From contig OX328096.1 of NCBI GenBank assembly GCA_946811185.2, positions 50,544,252-50,608,251 of the forward strand: DNA of 64,000 nt. The letters run 5' to 3'. The notes beneath the pieces were generated by a model, which was given only the letters and a program-made list of their open reading frames with translations, did not search any database and had not been told where the DNA came from. Below, piece after piece: positions 18,494-27,699 of the stretch (position 1 is its first letter; the number at the start of each line of letters is the position of its first letter). Source of the stretch: Hippopus hippopus (Eukaryota; Mollusca; Bivalvia; Cardiida; Cardiidae). Position numbers and translations under genes: made by a program.

Positions 18494-18715
18494 ATGGAGT
18501 GCTCACTTAAAGACATGGACTTTTGGGAGCTTGCACTACTACCCGCAAAGAAGAAGAAGAAGGAGTTTGTTGTGCCGGAGACGGAGAATTGGAACGATGA
18601 CAACGAGCCAGCATTTTCGCTGCGCTTTAATCTTGATGCACAGCAACTGAAGAGATTGAAGAGGCGGGCGGCGAGTAGCTGCCCAGCCTGCAGAAAGGTT
18701 GGAGGTTGTGCTTAA
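18494..18715 (+). CDS. 73-aa CPxC-tail protein, right copy
   Basis: Identical in protein sequence to the minus-strand copy at 6589-6810, with the same promoter and the same stem-loop array behind it. See that entry for motifs. An inverted repeat GGAGGTTGTG/CACAACCTCC spans its stop codon. Confidence 0.75.
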   Translation: MECSLKDMDFWELALLPAKKKKKEFVVPETENWNDDNEPAFSLRFNLDAQQLKRLKRRAASSCPACRKVGGCA

Positions 18716-18736
18716 AAACACAACCTCCAAACCAGG

Positions 18737-18774
18737 TCCTTTTAGGACCACCCAACAGCCCTTTTCAGGGCTAA
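18737..18774 (+). terminator. two tandem histone-type stem-loops after the right 73-aa gene
   Basis: GGTCCTTTTAGGACCACCCA (18737-18756) followed at once by AACAG and AGCCCTTTTCAGGGCT (18759-18774), then AACCATCTACCACGAAAG. The first retains the GG/CC outer pair and ACCCA flank of animal histone mRNAs. Confidence 0.85.
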
Positions 18775-18784
18775 CCATCTACCA

Positions 18785-19045
18785 CGAAAGTTCTATCTTT
18801 CTTCAAATTGTCAGACGTAAGTTCTATCTTTCTTCAAATTGTCATTTCTTCAAATTGTCAGACGAAAGTTCTATCTTCAAGTTGTCAGACGAAAGTTCTA
18901 TCTTCAAGTTGTCATTTCTTCAAATTGTCAGACGAAAGTTCTATCTTCAAGTTGTCATTTCTTCAAATTGTCAGACGAAAGTTCTATCTTCAAGTTGTCA
19001 GACGAAAGTTCTATCTTCAAGTTGTCATTTCTTCAAATTGTCACA
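18785..19045. repeat. 26-bp tandem repeat block with GAAAG cores, right
   Basis: On the sense strand each unit is AGACGAAAGTTCTATCTTCA followed by AGTTGTC, mixed with TTTCTTCAAATTGTC spacers; about six units. Reading frames across 18699-19234 arise from this repeat. Confidence 0.85.
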
Positions 19046-19084
19046 GCTCTTTTCAGAGCTAACCCAACAGTCCTTTTCAGGACT
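19045..19084 (+). terminator. two tandem histone-type stem-loops, outer right
   Basis: AGCTCTTTTCAGAGCT (19045-19060) followed by AACCCAAC, then AGTCCTTTTCAGGACT (19069-19084), AACCATCTACCACGAAAG. Confidence 0.8.
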
Positions 19085-19219
19085 AACCATCTACCACGAA
19101 AGTTCTATCTTTCTTCAAAATTGTCATTTCTTCAAATTGTCAAACTTCTGTCTTTTAGAAGAGTTACACTCCAAAGAGTTACACTCCAAAGAGTTACACT
19201 CCAAAGAGTAAAAAAAACT

Positions 19220-19765
19220 CAGAAAAAAGTCTAAGTCCAACTCAGTGTTCAGGCTTTTAGAGAGAGAAATCATTCATAGGTGAAGAAAAAACTAAGTCCA
19301 ACTCAATGCTCAGGCTTTTAGAGAGAAAAATCATCCATAGATGCAGAAAAAACTAAGTCCAACTCAGTGCTCAAGCTTTTAGAGAAAAAATCATTCATAG
19401 GATGAAAAAACTAAGTCCAACTCAATGGTTAGGCTTTTAGAGAGAGAATCCACTTAAAGGTCAAGTAGTGGATAGAAGTAAACAATAAAGCAATCCTAAT
19501 AGCATATGGGTAAAAAAACTAAGTCCAACTCAGTGCTCAGGCTTTTAGAGAGAGAAATCATCCATAGGGTGAAAAAAACTAAGTCCAACTCAGTGATCAG
19601 GCTTTTAGAGAGAAAAGAAGATTGACAATAGAAAATGTGTCATTTTTGGTCGTCACCTAGCCTTTAATTGCAAATATCCTACTCAGTGATCAGGCTTTTA
19701 GAGAGAAAAATCATCCATAGATGCAGAAAAACTCAGAAAAAACTAAGTCCAACTCAGTGATGTAA
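19220..19765. repeat. ~57-bp tandem repeat array, outer right
   Basis: Mirror of 5608-6165; about eight units with one AATAAAGCAATCCTAATAGC insert. Confidence 0.85.
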
Positions 19766-19840
19766 GGACAAATTCCCCTCAGGGTAGGCAGACTGGGAAC
19801 AAATTCTCTGTAGGGTAGGCAGCGTAGGGCTCTACAGGGA

Positions 19841-19887
19841 CGAGACAATACGTATCTGACCGGGCCCGTCAGATACGTATTGTCTCG
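19841..19887. repeat. right terminal hairpin (20-bp arms)
   Basis: Same arms as the left hairpin around the spacer CGGGCCC (reverse complement of the left spacer), 12 bp from the element end. Both hairpins are in the same relative orientation. Confidence 0.9.
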
Positions 19888-19899
19888 CCCTATACTACT

Positions 19900-19905
19900 C
19901 CCATA
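19900..19905. other. Polinton target-site duplication, right copy (CCCATA)
   Basis: Identical to 5476-5481. Confidence 0.9.
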
Positions 19906-19975
19906 TTAGATAGATGTGTATTTGTAAAATGCCATCTAGCGGAAGATAATGGCGGACAGTATAGATCCCAGATTA
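19906..19975 (+). repeat. host repeat interrupted by the Polinton (right part)
   Basis: Continues the repeat of 5190-5481: TGCCATCTAGCGGAAGATAATGG here versus TGCCACCTAGCGGAAGATAA at 46151-46170 in the uninterrupted copy. Confidence 0.85.
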
Positions 19976-20590
19976 GACTGCACAATCTTTGTCCTTTGCA
20001 ATTTTAGGACTACGTTTTTGCCTATAGCGATGAAACAATAAATGCATCATCTGTACAACATTTCCTGCTTTCATTCAGTGAAAATCTTAGTGGCTTTCTC
20101 CAAGAATGCCATGTTCAGATAGGAAATGCACTTTGGAATTTGAATTTTAAAGTTAGAAAAAAAAAAAGTTAATTATACACAATAAAACGAATCCCATCTA
20201 ACATGTTCTTTAAAACGGAACTTGCAATTAAAAGTGGTATAGGAAAGAATGGTGCATTAGCGTGATTATTCACAGGAACAGTAGAAAAAATGCAAATCTC
20301 TTGCAGTCAGCAATAGAGATTACTGAAAATAACATTGACCTATTGCAACATGGATTTACATACATGTACTTTAAATCTTTAATGTCTCTATTTTTTGTTC
20401 GGAATCTAGGACAATACATTCGTTGTTTGAGAATAACCTGCTTAGCTAGCGCTATTCACGCCCGAAGTGTGTCCGCAGCAGACTACAGTCACTCTGTGTA
20501 AGAGTAACAAAATAAATAAAAAGGCAGTTTTGTACCGTAAAGAAGATGGTTCTGTGAGTCAGAACACAGAGTACAATCATGATAATTGGC
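19976..20590. other. non-coding, nothing recognised
   Basis: No exon, RNA gene or repeat identified; ORFs here lack recognisable domains. Confidence 0.4.
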
Positions 20591-20591
20591 C

Positions 20592-20848
20592 TGCAACACG
20601 CGAAAAGGGACATTCGGACATTTGCGTAAAGTGTCGTCCCGGATCAGCCTGCGCAGTCCGCGCAGGCTAATCCGAAACGACACTTACCGTTTTTATGTAA
20701 TTTTCTGTTTTGCGCAATTCTATTTAGAAAAAACAAAATCTAGTGTAGATGTAAAGTGTCGTCTCGGATTAGCCTGCGCGGAATGCGCAGGCTGATCCGA
20801 GACAACACTTTACGCAAATGTCCGAATGCCCCCTTTCGCGTGTTGCAG
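20592..20848. mobile_element. palindromic MITE with two internal hairpins
   Basis: Outer arms TGCAACACGCGAAAAGGG...CATTCGGACATTTGCGTAAAGTGT and their reverse complement at about 20805-20848. Inside are two separate hairpins built on CAGCCTGCGC...GCGCAGGCT (20645-20692 and 20757-20812). This GTCGT-CAGCCTGCGCAG pattern resembles a repeat I associate with bivalve genomes. No coding capacity. Confidence 0.8.
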
Positions 20849-22194
20849 ACCATATAGAGACGAATGGTGAGAAACGGTCCAGTAGAAAGTCGATGATTAA
20901 GCTCTTTAACTCGTTTCTCAGAATCATTTTCATACAGCTCGATAAGTTCTCTTAAGCTTTTGATTTGTAAGATGTTGCCAAAGTCGGCATCGCAGCCCTC
21001 TTGGTGGTCGTGAGGACAAAAAATAATTGTAGCAAGCTAAATGCCTGAACACTTAGAACTGTGTAAGTTATTTTAGAGCTCTCTTCGATTGTGTTCACAC
21101 CAAAAATGGTGAACAGTTGATGTCAGAACCGATTCTTATAAAAACAAAGAGTAACTTGGACAAGTCATCCCTCCTTACCTAACCACCGAGGTCAGATCCA
21201 TCTTGTCAGTAACATTAGGTAGAGAAACAGTTGTTTTTTGATGGCCACCAGGGCGTCTTCGCCAATGCTTAACTAAAAATGACAATAAGCGTATCGATAA
21301 ACTCGGCGACCTGGTATGAGCCATTTTATTTCCTTCCAAAACATTGTCTTGCAGCAGGTCAATCTTTGCGGATAAAAAGGCTATTTGAGACAAATTCTTA
21401 TTTTCTCCTTTTGACACAATTCGTACCTTAAACTTTGATTATCTTGATTATCTCTAATTTGGAAGGTTGTTTGTACAAAGATGAAACAGCTTTCATGTGG
21501 TAACGCATTAACCCTTTACCACACGATCCGATTTTTTTTCCAATTTTTTCATTTTTTTTTTTTTGGAGTTCAAGGACAAGTTACTTTCATATTCTGTTCA
21601 GCGTAAAAAAAAAAAAGTAAATTCTACACCATGAAGAAAGAATCGCTTTACCCATGTAATATCCTTCAGTACGACCGTCGAATTTGTTGAATGATACCAT
21701 AAGATGGCTTGATATTTCTTTTGACAGTCAAACTGTAAGGTTCATATTCATGGTATCGTGCAAAGCATGTCAAAAATGAAACGGACAAATCCTGGAAGTA
21801 TACATACCATATCTAGATATTTAGATAGTTTATAGATTATGGTGGTGTTTTGATAGTTTCTCTTTATAAGGTTTCACACAAACATACTTTTTTGGTAGAC
21901 TCCGGACGAGCTCTGTATTTAAATATCACGACACTGGTACATTTTTTTGTAAACAATGAGTGATGCAGCGTGCATTTAGGTTTCGTAAATTATAAATTCT
22001 TAAAACTGCAGGTTTCTCTAAATTCCTTTCAAAGTGATGTCCGTGTTAAATAAATCGTGTATATATCCCAAGCTTTGTACATAACTTTTCATAATACAAA
22101 AACCTTAAGATGACTTAACATATTGCTAGAAAATTATTAGATCTACTTGTATCAAAAACAACAACCATTTTAATTCATTTTCAATGTATATGTC
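20849..22194. other. non-coding; one duplicated segment at 21765-21900
   Basis: The stretch 21765-21845 (CATGTCAAAAATGAAACGGAC, ATACATACCATATCTAGATA) recurs at 28315-28390, and 21845-21905 (TTTTGATAGTTTCTCTTTATAAG, GCAGACTCCGG-like end) recurs at 31150-31215, so these are fragments of one dispersed repeat. The remainder holds nothing recognisable. Confidence 0.5.
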
Positions 22195-22385
22195 GAAGTC
22201 CAAACTGGAATCTAGACAGATCCGGAATCTGCCTGACCAAATTGGAATTCTATTTTGGTCTAGACCAAATTAGAATTCTACTTTGGTCTAGACAGATTCC
22301 AGATCTGTTTAGAGCAAATTAGGATTCCAGTTTGGCTAGGCAGATCCAGAATAAGCCTAGACCAAGTTGGAATATTTTCTCGTCA
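22195..22385. repeat. repeat family B (TTTGGTCTAGGCAGAT), copy 1
   Basis: Short palindromic modules (CAAATTGGAATTCTA, TTTGGTCTAGAC, GCAGATTCC/GGAATCTGC) alternate in both orientations. A second copy lies at 27310-27545; both sit next to a TATGTCG/CGACATA boundary. Confidence 0.75.
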
Positions 22386-23480
22386 AATATTCTGTTACCA
22401 CATATAAACAATCTTATTTAATTTAAACCCCAAAATAAAAGATGAAACAGAGCAATTGTAGGGAAAAAAGAGAAATTGCTTTCGTTAAAAATACCTCGCT
22501 ATTGCAAACATATGTGGATTACTATGATTAAAAAAGCCAGGAAAATAATTAAATATTTAATGAATAGAAGAGTTATTATTACTGCATATTCTTTAATTTG
22601 TTTACCAATAAATGATATTTAATAATATGTGAAGGGTCAAACTGCCACCTAGCACATATGATGTGTGAACACTAATGAAAGTTGTTAATTGCCAAAATAT
22701 TATTAATTTTCGAATTTGTCAGCCATAAAGGAGTGAATGTGTGAAATAAACTTATAATGTTACATAACTGATAATATAGATGTTCATTTGTGAACAAAGA
22801 CCCAATTGCAGTGATGTGCTGATCTTTGTGTAAACTTCCTGCTAAAAGGCTTTGTAGATTGAGAATGGTAGAATAAATGAAGATATATTTTTGACCCATC
22901 ACACATTAAGGGACCACGGTGGAACCCGCTTAAATTAAACCATAGAGATCACTGCCAGTGAGGGTTTATCCAGGTCGATAGGTTTCAAATGGCTGTTTAG
23001 TAAAGTAGATAACCGTTTAACCTACAGAAAATCTACCTGAAGTGCAATTTCAATCTTGGTCAGCTTATGCAGTCAGTGCAGTCTGACCAGATTCGATACC
23101 TATCGCAACCAAAGACCAAACTGTAATGATATGCACAATGATCTTTGTCTACACTTCTGGCAAAATATGAAATAATGCAAATTAAGGATAAATTCATAAC
23201 TTACAACTTTTTTATGTTTTCTTATATACGGACGAAAGACCGCCCCGAAGGCCCGGTATGAAGACCGTGACGTCTTTAGGTTACACGTATATAGGACATC
23301 TCAACCCAGAAGGACAATTTTTCAGCCATTTTGAATTTGCCCACATGAAGAAAAAGTTGGACTATATCCGTTCTTCAACTTCCTTGACAACCAGGAGATC
23401 CATTTAACACAAGAAGAATTCAACGCAACAAGAAAAGTTGAAAAAAATCCCGACATTGATACATGTAGTTTCAATCGCAT
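22386..23480. other. non-coding, nothing recognised
   Basis: No exon, RNA or named repeat was identified. A CAGTCAGTGCAG-type block near 23000-23110 may be a fragment of repeat family A (GGTCAGCTTATGCAG, TCGATACC). Confidence 0.35.
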
Positions 23481-23720
23481 CATTCGGAATACCTCGGGTG
23501 ATGGGAGCCATCGAGTCCCTCAGCTGTATCTGGTAACTTGATATGCCCCTACACGGTACATTTCTTTGCCGGAAATACGCCGGTTTACCGTCCTGAAAAT
23601 TGTAAGGCCCCTCTTCAAAAAAGAAAACCTGAGTCTCAATTTTCTATCGAAATCTTTCTAACTATTTTTCAGTTGACAAACAGTTCGTACATTCATTTTT
23701 GTGGCATTTGTCGAAGACAA
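23480..23720 (+). repeat. repeat family C, partial copy
   Basis: Begins CATTCGGAATACCTCGGGTG and includes ATACGCCGGTTTACCGT, CTCAATTTTCTATCGAAATC and CAAACAGTTCGTACATTCAT, as in the fuller copies at 24468-25070, 30706-31130 and 35757-36172. Confidence 0.8.
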
Positions 23721-24467
23721 TGCCACTATGAGTTCAATATTGAATTTTGAAGACCATGTATCGTATTTTGGGCAAAACCGAAGGAAATAAATCCAATTAA
23801 ACTCAATTTTTCTCAGATAAATGAGTTTTTCGATAGCACTCATATATGTAATTGGAAATGGCATGTTAAAATACACTGGGAGAGGCCATCGATCGTGGAA
23901 ATACGTATTTTTGATTGAAAATAGCTTCACTCGCTCATAGCCTACTATTGGCGCAATGATATACACAAAATTTGTCTACTGACCGCTTGGTCCCGGGCTT
24001 TTTCGTTCCAAAATCAGTTCGTCCCTGGGCTTGTTCGTCCCATGATTGCGCGCTACTCCATTTCATTGTGCATGAATATTTATAAACCAAAATAATTGAT
24101 TTTAATGTTGGGAATTAGATCTTTACCGCCAAAGATATCTTAAATTCATAGTTTTCAGGTACAAATTTAATTTTATTCGATATATTTACATGGTTTCTCT
24201 CTCTAACCATCATGCATCCTACTGTCAAGGGATGTTTTTCCTGACTCCTCCTGGATGATCAAAGGGAGACCATCAGTACACAAATAATCCTAACTTTGTC
24301 ATGAGTACTCTCCCTTCAACCAAAAAGGTATTAATTTGCTGAGTAGGTTGACTTTTCAAGCCAATATTTAAATAATACATGTATTTCTCTTTTTTTTTTC
24401 AAATTATTAATTCCACACAATGGCTTCCTTGACAAATGCCACTCCAGTGTTTTCAATGCTTTGATTA

Positions 24468-25070
24468 AACGTGGTTTATCAATTCTGATTGAAGTTTTCA
24501 CCGACAGATAGACAGATGTGAATAACATTCGGCATACTTCGGGTGATGGCAGCCATCAAGTCCCTCGGCTGTATCTGGTAGCTTGATATGCACCTACACG
24601 TTAAATTTCATTGCCGAAAATACGCCGGTTTACCGTTCTGAAAATTGTAACTTGGCTCCTCTTAAAACAGAAAACTTGAGTCTCAAATTTCTATCGAAAT
24701 CTAACTATATTACAGTTGACAAACAGTTCGTACATTCATTTTTTAACGCGGTTTATCAATTGCGATTGAAGTTTTCACCGACAGATAGATAGATGTGAAT
24801 AACTTCATCGAGGTTGTTTATATCGTTGCTAAACGACTGACAGTGGCGCCACCATGTATAAGATCATGTGATTGGCAGATGTAGGTACGGAATCAGCCGA
24901 GTTGTGACGAGTGATGTGAATAACTTCATAGAGGTTGTTTATGTCGTTGCTAAACGACATACAGTGGTGCCGCCATGTATAAGATCGCGTGATTGGCAAT
25001 TCAAATGAAAACGACCGTTATACAGACGTTGTTAGATGTAAGTACAGAATCGGCCGAGTTGTGACGAGGG
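24468..25070 (+). repeat. repeat family C, long copy with internal duplication
   Basis: Order: GGTGATGGCAGCCATCAAGT, ATACGCCGGTTTACCGTTC, TTCTATCGAAATC, CAAACAGTTCGTACATTC, GAAGTTTTCACCGACAGATA, GTTGTTTATATCGTTGCTAA, CAGTGGCGCCACCATGTATA, GTACGGAATCAGCCGAGTTG. The second half (GTGAATAACTTCAT to CGGCCGAGTTGTGACGAG) is present twice in tandem. No ORF of note; probably a non-autonomous DNA transposon. Confidence 0.8.
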
Positions 25071-25149
25071 CAATGACGTATGGGGGGTGCGAGAGAGAGA
25101 GAAAGAGAGTGCTTGATGCATTGTTTTTTGCGTGGTTGGATCATTTTCA

Positions 25150-25247
25150 GAGATGATGGATGGATGGATGGATATGTGGATGATGATGGATGGATGGATG
25201 ATGGATGGATGGATGGATGGATGGATGGATGGATGGATGGGTGGGTG

Positions 25248-25281
<34 letters not shown>

Positions 25282-25307
25282 TATAGATAGATAGATAGAT
25301 AGATAGC

Positions 25308-25339
<32 letters not shown>

Positions 25340-25420
25340 GGATGGATTGATGGGTGTCGGTGGGTGGATGGAAGTGTGGACGGATGGATGGATGGGTGCA
25401 GAATGGTTCTGAGATGGGTA
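25150..25420 (+). repeat. tetranucleotide microsatellites (GGAT)n, (GACA)n, (GATA)n
   Basis: Successive GGAT, then GACA (25248-25280), then GATA (25280-25337) runs, followed by degenerate GGAT. ORFs across it are artefacts. Confidence 0.95.
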
Positions 25421-26590
25421 GATTCTTGATAGATGGTTGTTTTAAATATGAAAGAAGAGGAATGGATAGATAGATTGGGAGAAAGATATACAGATGGATA
25501 GATGGATAAAGAAGGTTAAGCTCTAGTGTCAATAGATCTATATGCAGCTTACAAGATTAAAGAAAAATTCTAGTTATCAAGATAATGGAGATCTACCCAG
25601 TAGTGGGTTTATAGTATTAAAGTAATTCAGAGGTAACAAGCATAAAGCCTGATAGCTTTTTTATTCTTACAGTTGATAAGCAGAGCTACAAACAATACGT
25701 ACACATATTCACACATCATCAGAGGTGCGTAGGGGGGCTGATACTGGTGGAGAATATGTCATCGCCGGAAGGAGTAGATATATATCTACAGATCTAGACA
25801 CAAACCCGCTAAACTGGTTTTCGCTTTATGTGCTGACTTTTGACCTGCTGTTTTGATAAACTAAAACGAGTAAAAAGTAATTTGTAATTTGTCAATCTGT
25901 GGACGTCTTTTTGCCTGCTGGTGTCTTGCAGGCCTATTTGCCTATAGGGGATAAACCTTTTCTTGTACTTACTGGTAGACATTTTGTAAGCGTCACCCTA
26001 TATAACCCATTAAAAACTGTATACATGGCTGCATGACTATTTTTCAGACAAGCCGTATGCTAATGTTGAAAAATATCTATATCTCCAATTGAATGCTTTG
26101 CTTTTCGACGATATGCAAAGCAGGAAAGAGAGACATGGTCTGACGATTTTTCTTTTCTTCTTTTTCATTATTTTTCTTCCATATTGAATCCGAAATGAAT
26201 TTTGAATATTCATGTTCAAGTGCCTTGTACACGGCCAATCTATGTTCAGAGATATTTCTTGTTCAACGTGTGTAGATCTCGTATATAAAGTTTTTTTTGC
26301 GGATAGGAACCAGATCTACACATCGGCATTGAGATATGAAAATGAACAGAATTTCTTGAGAACACAGAAACATAATAAATACGGGTAGATCTAATTGTAT
26401 TTTGTATGTTTTTTTTTTTACATAATTGCACTTTCAACGTTATTTCAGTTATATGCTGGCTGTCAGTGCACCTATGAATGCTTTCCAGCGGTGTCTTTTA
26501 TCAAGATTTCACACCGACTTCTCCCAAAGTCACTGGCTGCTTTCCCGCCTAACCTTCACCCAAACAAATATCAGTGTTGACAGGACGTTG
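25421..26590. other. non-coding, nothing recognised
   Basis: No exon or repeat assignment could be supported. Confidence 0.35.
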
Positions 26591-26939
26591 AATCCTTTCG
26601 CGTAAGTCCTTGGATTCTATCTAGCGCCCCCCTGGTAGTTTGGGGCTAATATTCTTCTCGGGTGAAAGGAGTGCTGCCATGAAAATTTGCTGGGCAAAGT
26701 CACGTAACAATATTTGAATTGACTGAATTTGCGTTTATTTATCGTCGCCACTGGTTGCCCATATGGGCGAAGCCCCGTGAAGGCTGTTAGTATTGTTATG
26801 GTGGATAGTGCATCTACAGGACGAAACCTATCCTAAGTTATGCCTGGTTCTTTAATCTACTCGGTGTATACCACCGTCACAGGGGACCTCGTTTCAACGT
26901 CTCATCCGAAAAACTATTTGTATATCTAGATGGCCAGCA

Positions 26940-27021
26940 GTTGGAATCGAACCCACACTCTCAAGTGAACCGAAAAACCACGTTCACGAGTTCTACGCTC
27001 TACCAATGAGCTATGCGGGTT
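26940..27021 (-). repeat. tRNA-like sequence, probable SINE head
   Basis: On the minus strand: TAGCTCATTGGTAGAGCG matches an A box and GGTTCGATTCC is a perfect B box. Acceptor halves ACCCGCA and TGCTGGC pair at five of seven positions, and the middle is longer than a normal anticodon arm plus variable loop. The sequence to the left (26600-26935) may be the SINE body. Not a functional tRNA by eye. Confidence 0.5.
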
Positions 27022-27217
27022 AGTCATCATATCTGAAGTCATCAGTTATTGTATTAATCATGTCTGAATATGTTTGAGAAAACGGTTAGATCTACTTTCG
27101 CCCGTTTCTAGGCTCTGCCTATTTTCATATTATAAATGTTTTTATTCAATGTTACATATACATGTATGGTAAAAAATTTAAATATTAGAATTCAAATAAT
27201 ATAGTTTTGTGTATGTG

Positions 27218-27256
27218 TGGGGGGGTGTGGGGGGGTGTGCGCGCGCGCGCGCGCGC

Positions 27257-27294
<38 letters not shown>
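27218..27294 (+). repeat. GT/GC dinucleotide microsatellite
   Basis: GTGGGGGGGTGTGGGG followed by (GC)n then (GT)n. Confidence 0.95.
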
Positions 27295-27309
27295 TGAAAT
27301 GGATATCCA

Positions 27310-27545
27310 CTAAGGACTGTAAACAAATAGATTCCAATTTGGTCTAGGCAGATCCTGTATCTGCCTAGCCAAACTGGAATTCTAATTTGGCCCAGGAAGA
27401 TCTCGAATCTGCCTGGACCAAATAAGATTTCTATTTTGGTCTCGACCAAATTGGAATTCTAATTTGGTCTTGGCAGATTCATGATCTGCCTGGGCAGATT
27501 CCGGATCTGCCTAGATTCCAATCTGGCCTACGACATATACACATA
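27310..27545. repeat. repeat family B, copy 2
   Basis: Contains AATTTGGTCTAGGCAGATCC, GAATCTGCCTGGACCAAATA and CAAATTGGAATTCTAATTTG, as in 22195-22385, with at least four alternating palindromic modules. Confidence 0.75.
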
Positions 27546-27559
27546 CCGTAGCCTCGGTG

Positions 27560-27698
27560 ATTGACCAGGTTAAGCCAAACACAGTAACCAGTACTCCCAT
27601 CTGCTTGCCACCTGTGTAGCAAACCAGACAATCAGTAAACTATGCGTTAACTACACCATCCGAACTATTAAAGCTTTAAGCAAACCAAATAAAAACAT
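27560..27698 (-). pseudogene. decayed second copy of the TMEM26-like exon
   Basis: From the ATG at 27698 the frame follows the exon at 1027-1217 (MFLFGLLKAL, then SRWEYWLLCLA), but contains a TAG where the intact exon has a leucine codon and another TAA after WLLCLA. About 120 bp are clearly alignable; the flanks are not. It directly adjoins repeat family B. Confidence 0.75.
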
Positions 27699-27699
27699 G

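Larger units (their letters stand above)
5482..19899. mobile_element. Polinton/Maverick-type element, 14.4 kb, replicase only
   Basis: The element is defined by a 6-bp target duplication, termini starting 5'-AGTAGTATAGGG, terminal inverted repeats of about 2.6 (left) and 2.9 kb (right), and a protein-primed family B DNA polymerase gene. These match Polinton/Maverick (adintovirus-related) elements. Gene order, left to right: 73 aa (-), 106 aa (-), 101 aa (-), 206 aa (-), polymerase (-), 282 aa (+), 68 aa (-), 257 aa (+), 73 aa (+). I find no rve integrase, FtsK-like ATPase, cysteine protease or capsid genes, which a complete Polinton carries, so mobility would need an integrase in trans. The polymerase reading frame is broken, so this copy may be inactive; the intact small genes, sharp termini and perfect target duplication argue for a recent insertion. 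Confidence 0.9.
16990..19899 (-). repeat. right terminal inverted repeat
   Basis: Mirror of the left arm 5482-8052, including the hairpin, both ~57-bp arrays, the 26-bp block, the 73-aa gene with promoter, and all stem-loops. The last bases read TATACTACT, then the CCCATA target copy. Two unit-number differences and point differences from the left arm (for example in the 7157-7227 region) show independent drift. Confidence 0.9.

Noticed and set aside
5482..19899. CRISPR or bacterial operon interpretation of the repeat arrays
   Set aside because: The sequence is eukaryotic, repeats are degenerate with no unique equal-length spacers, and they mirror each other in the terminal inverted repeats.
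25032..25532. 166-codon minus ORF
   Set aside because: Translation of GGAT/GATA microsatellites.
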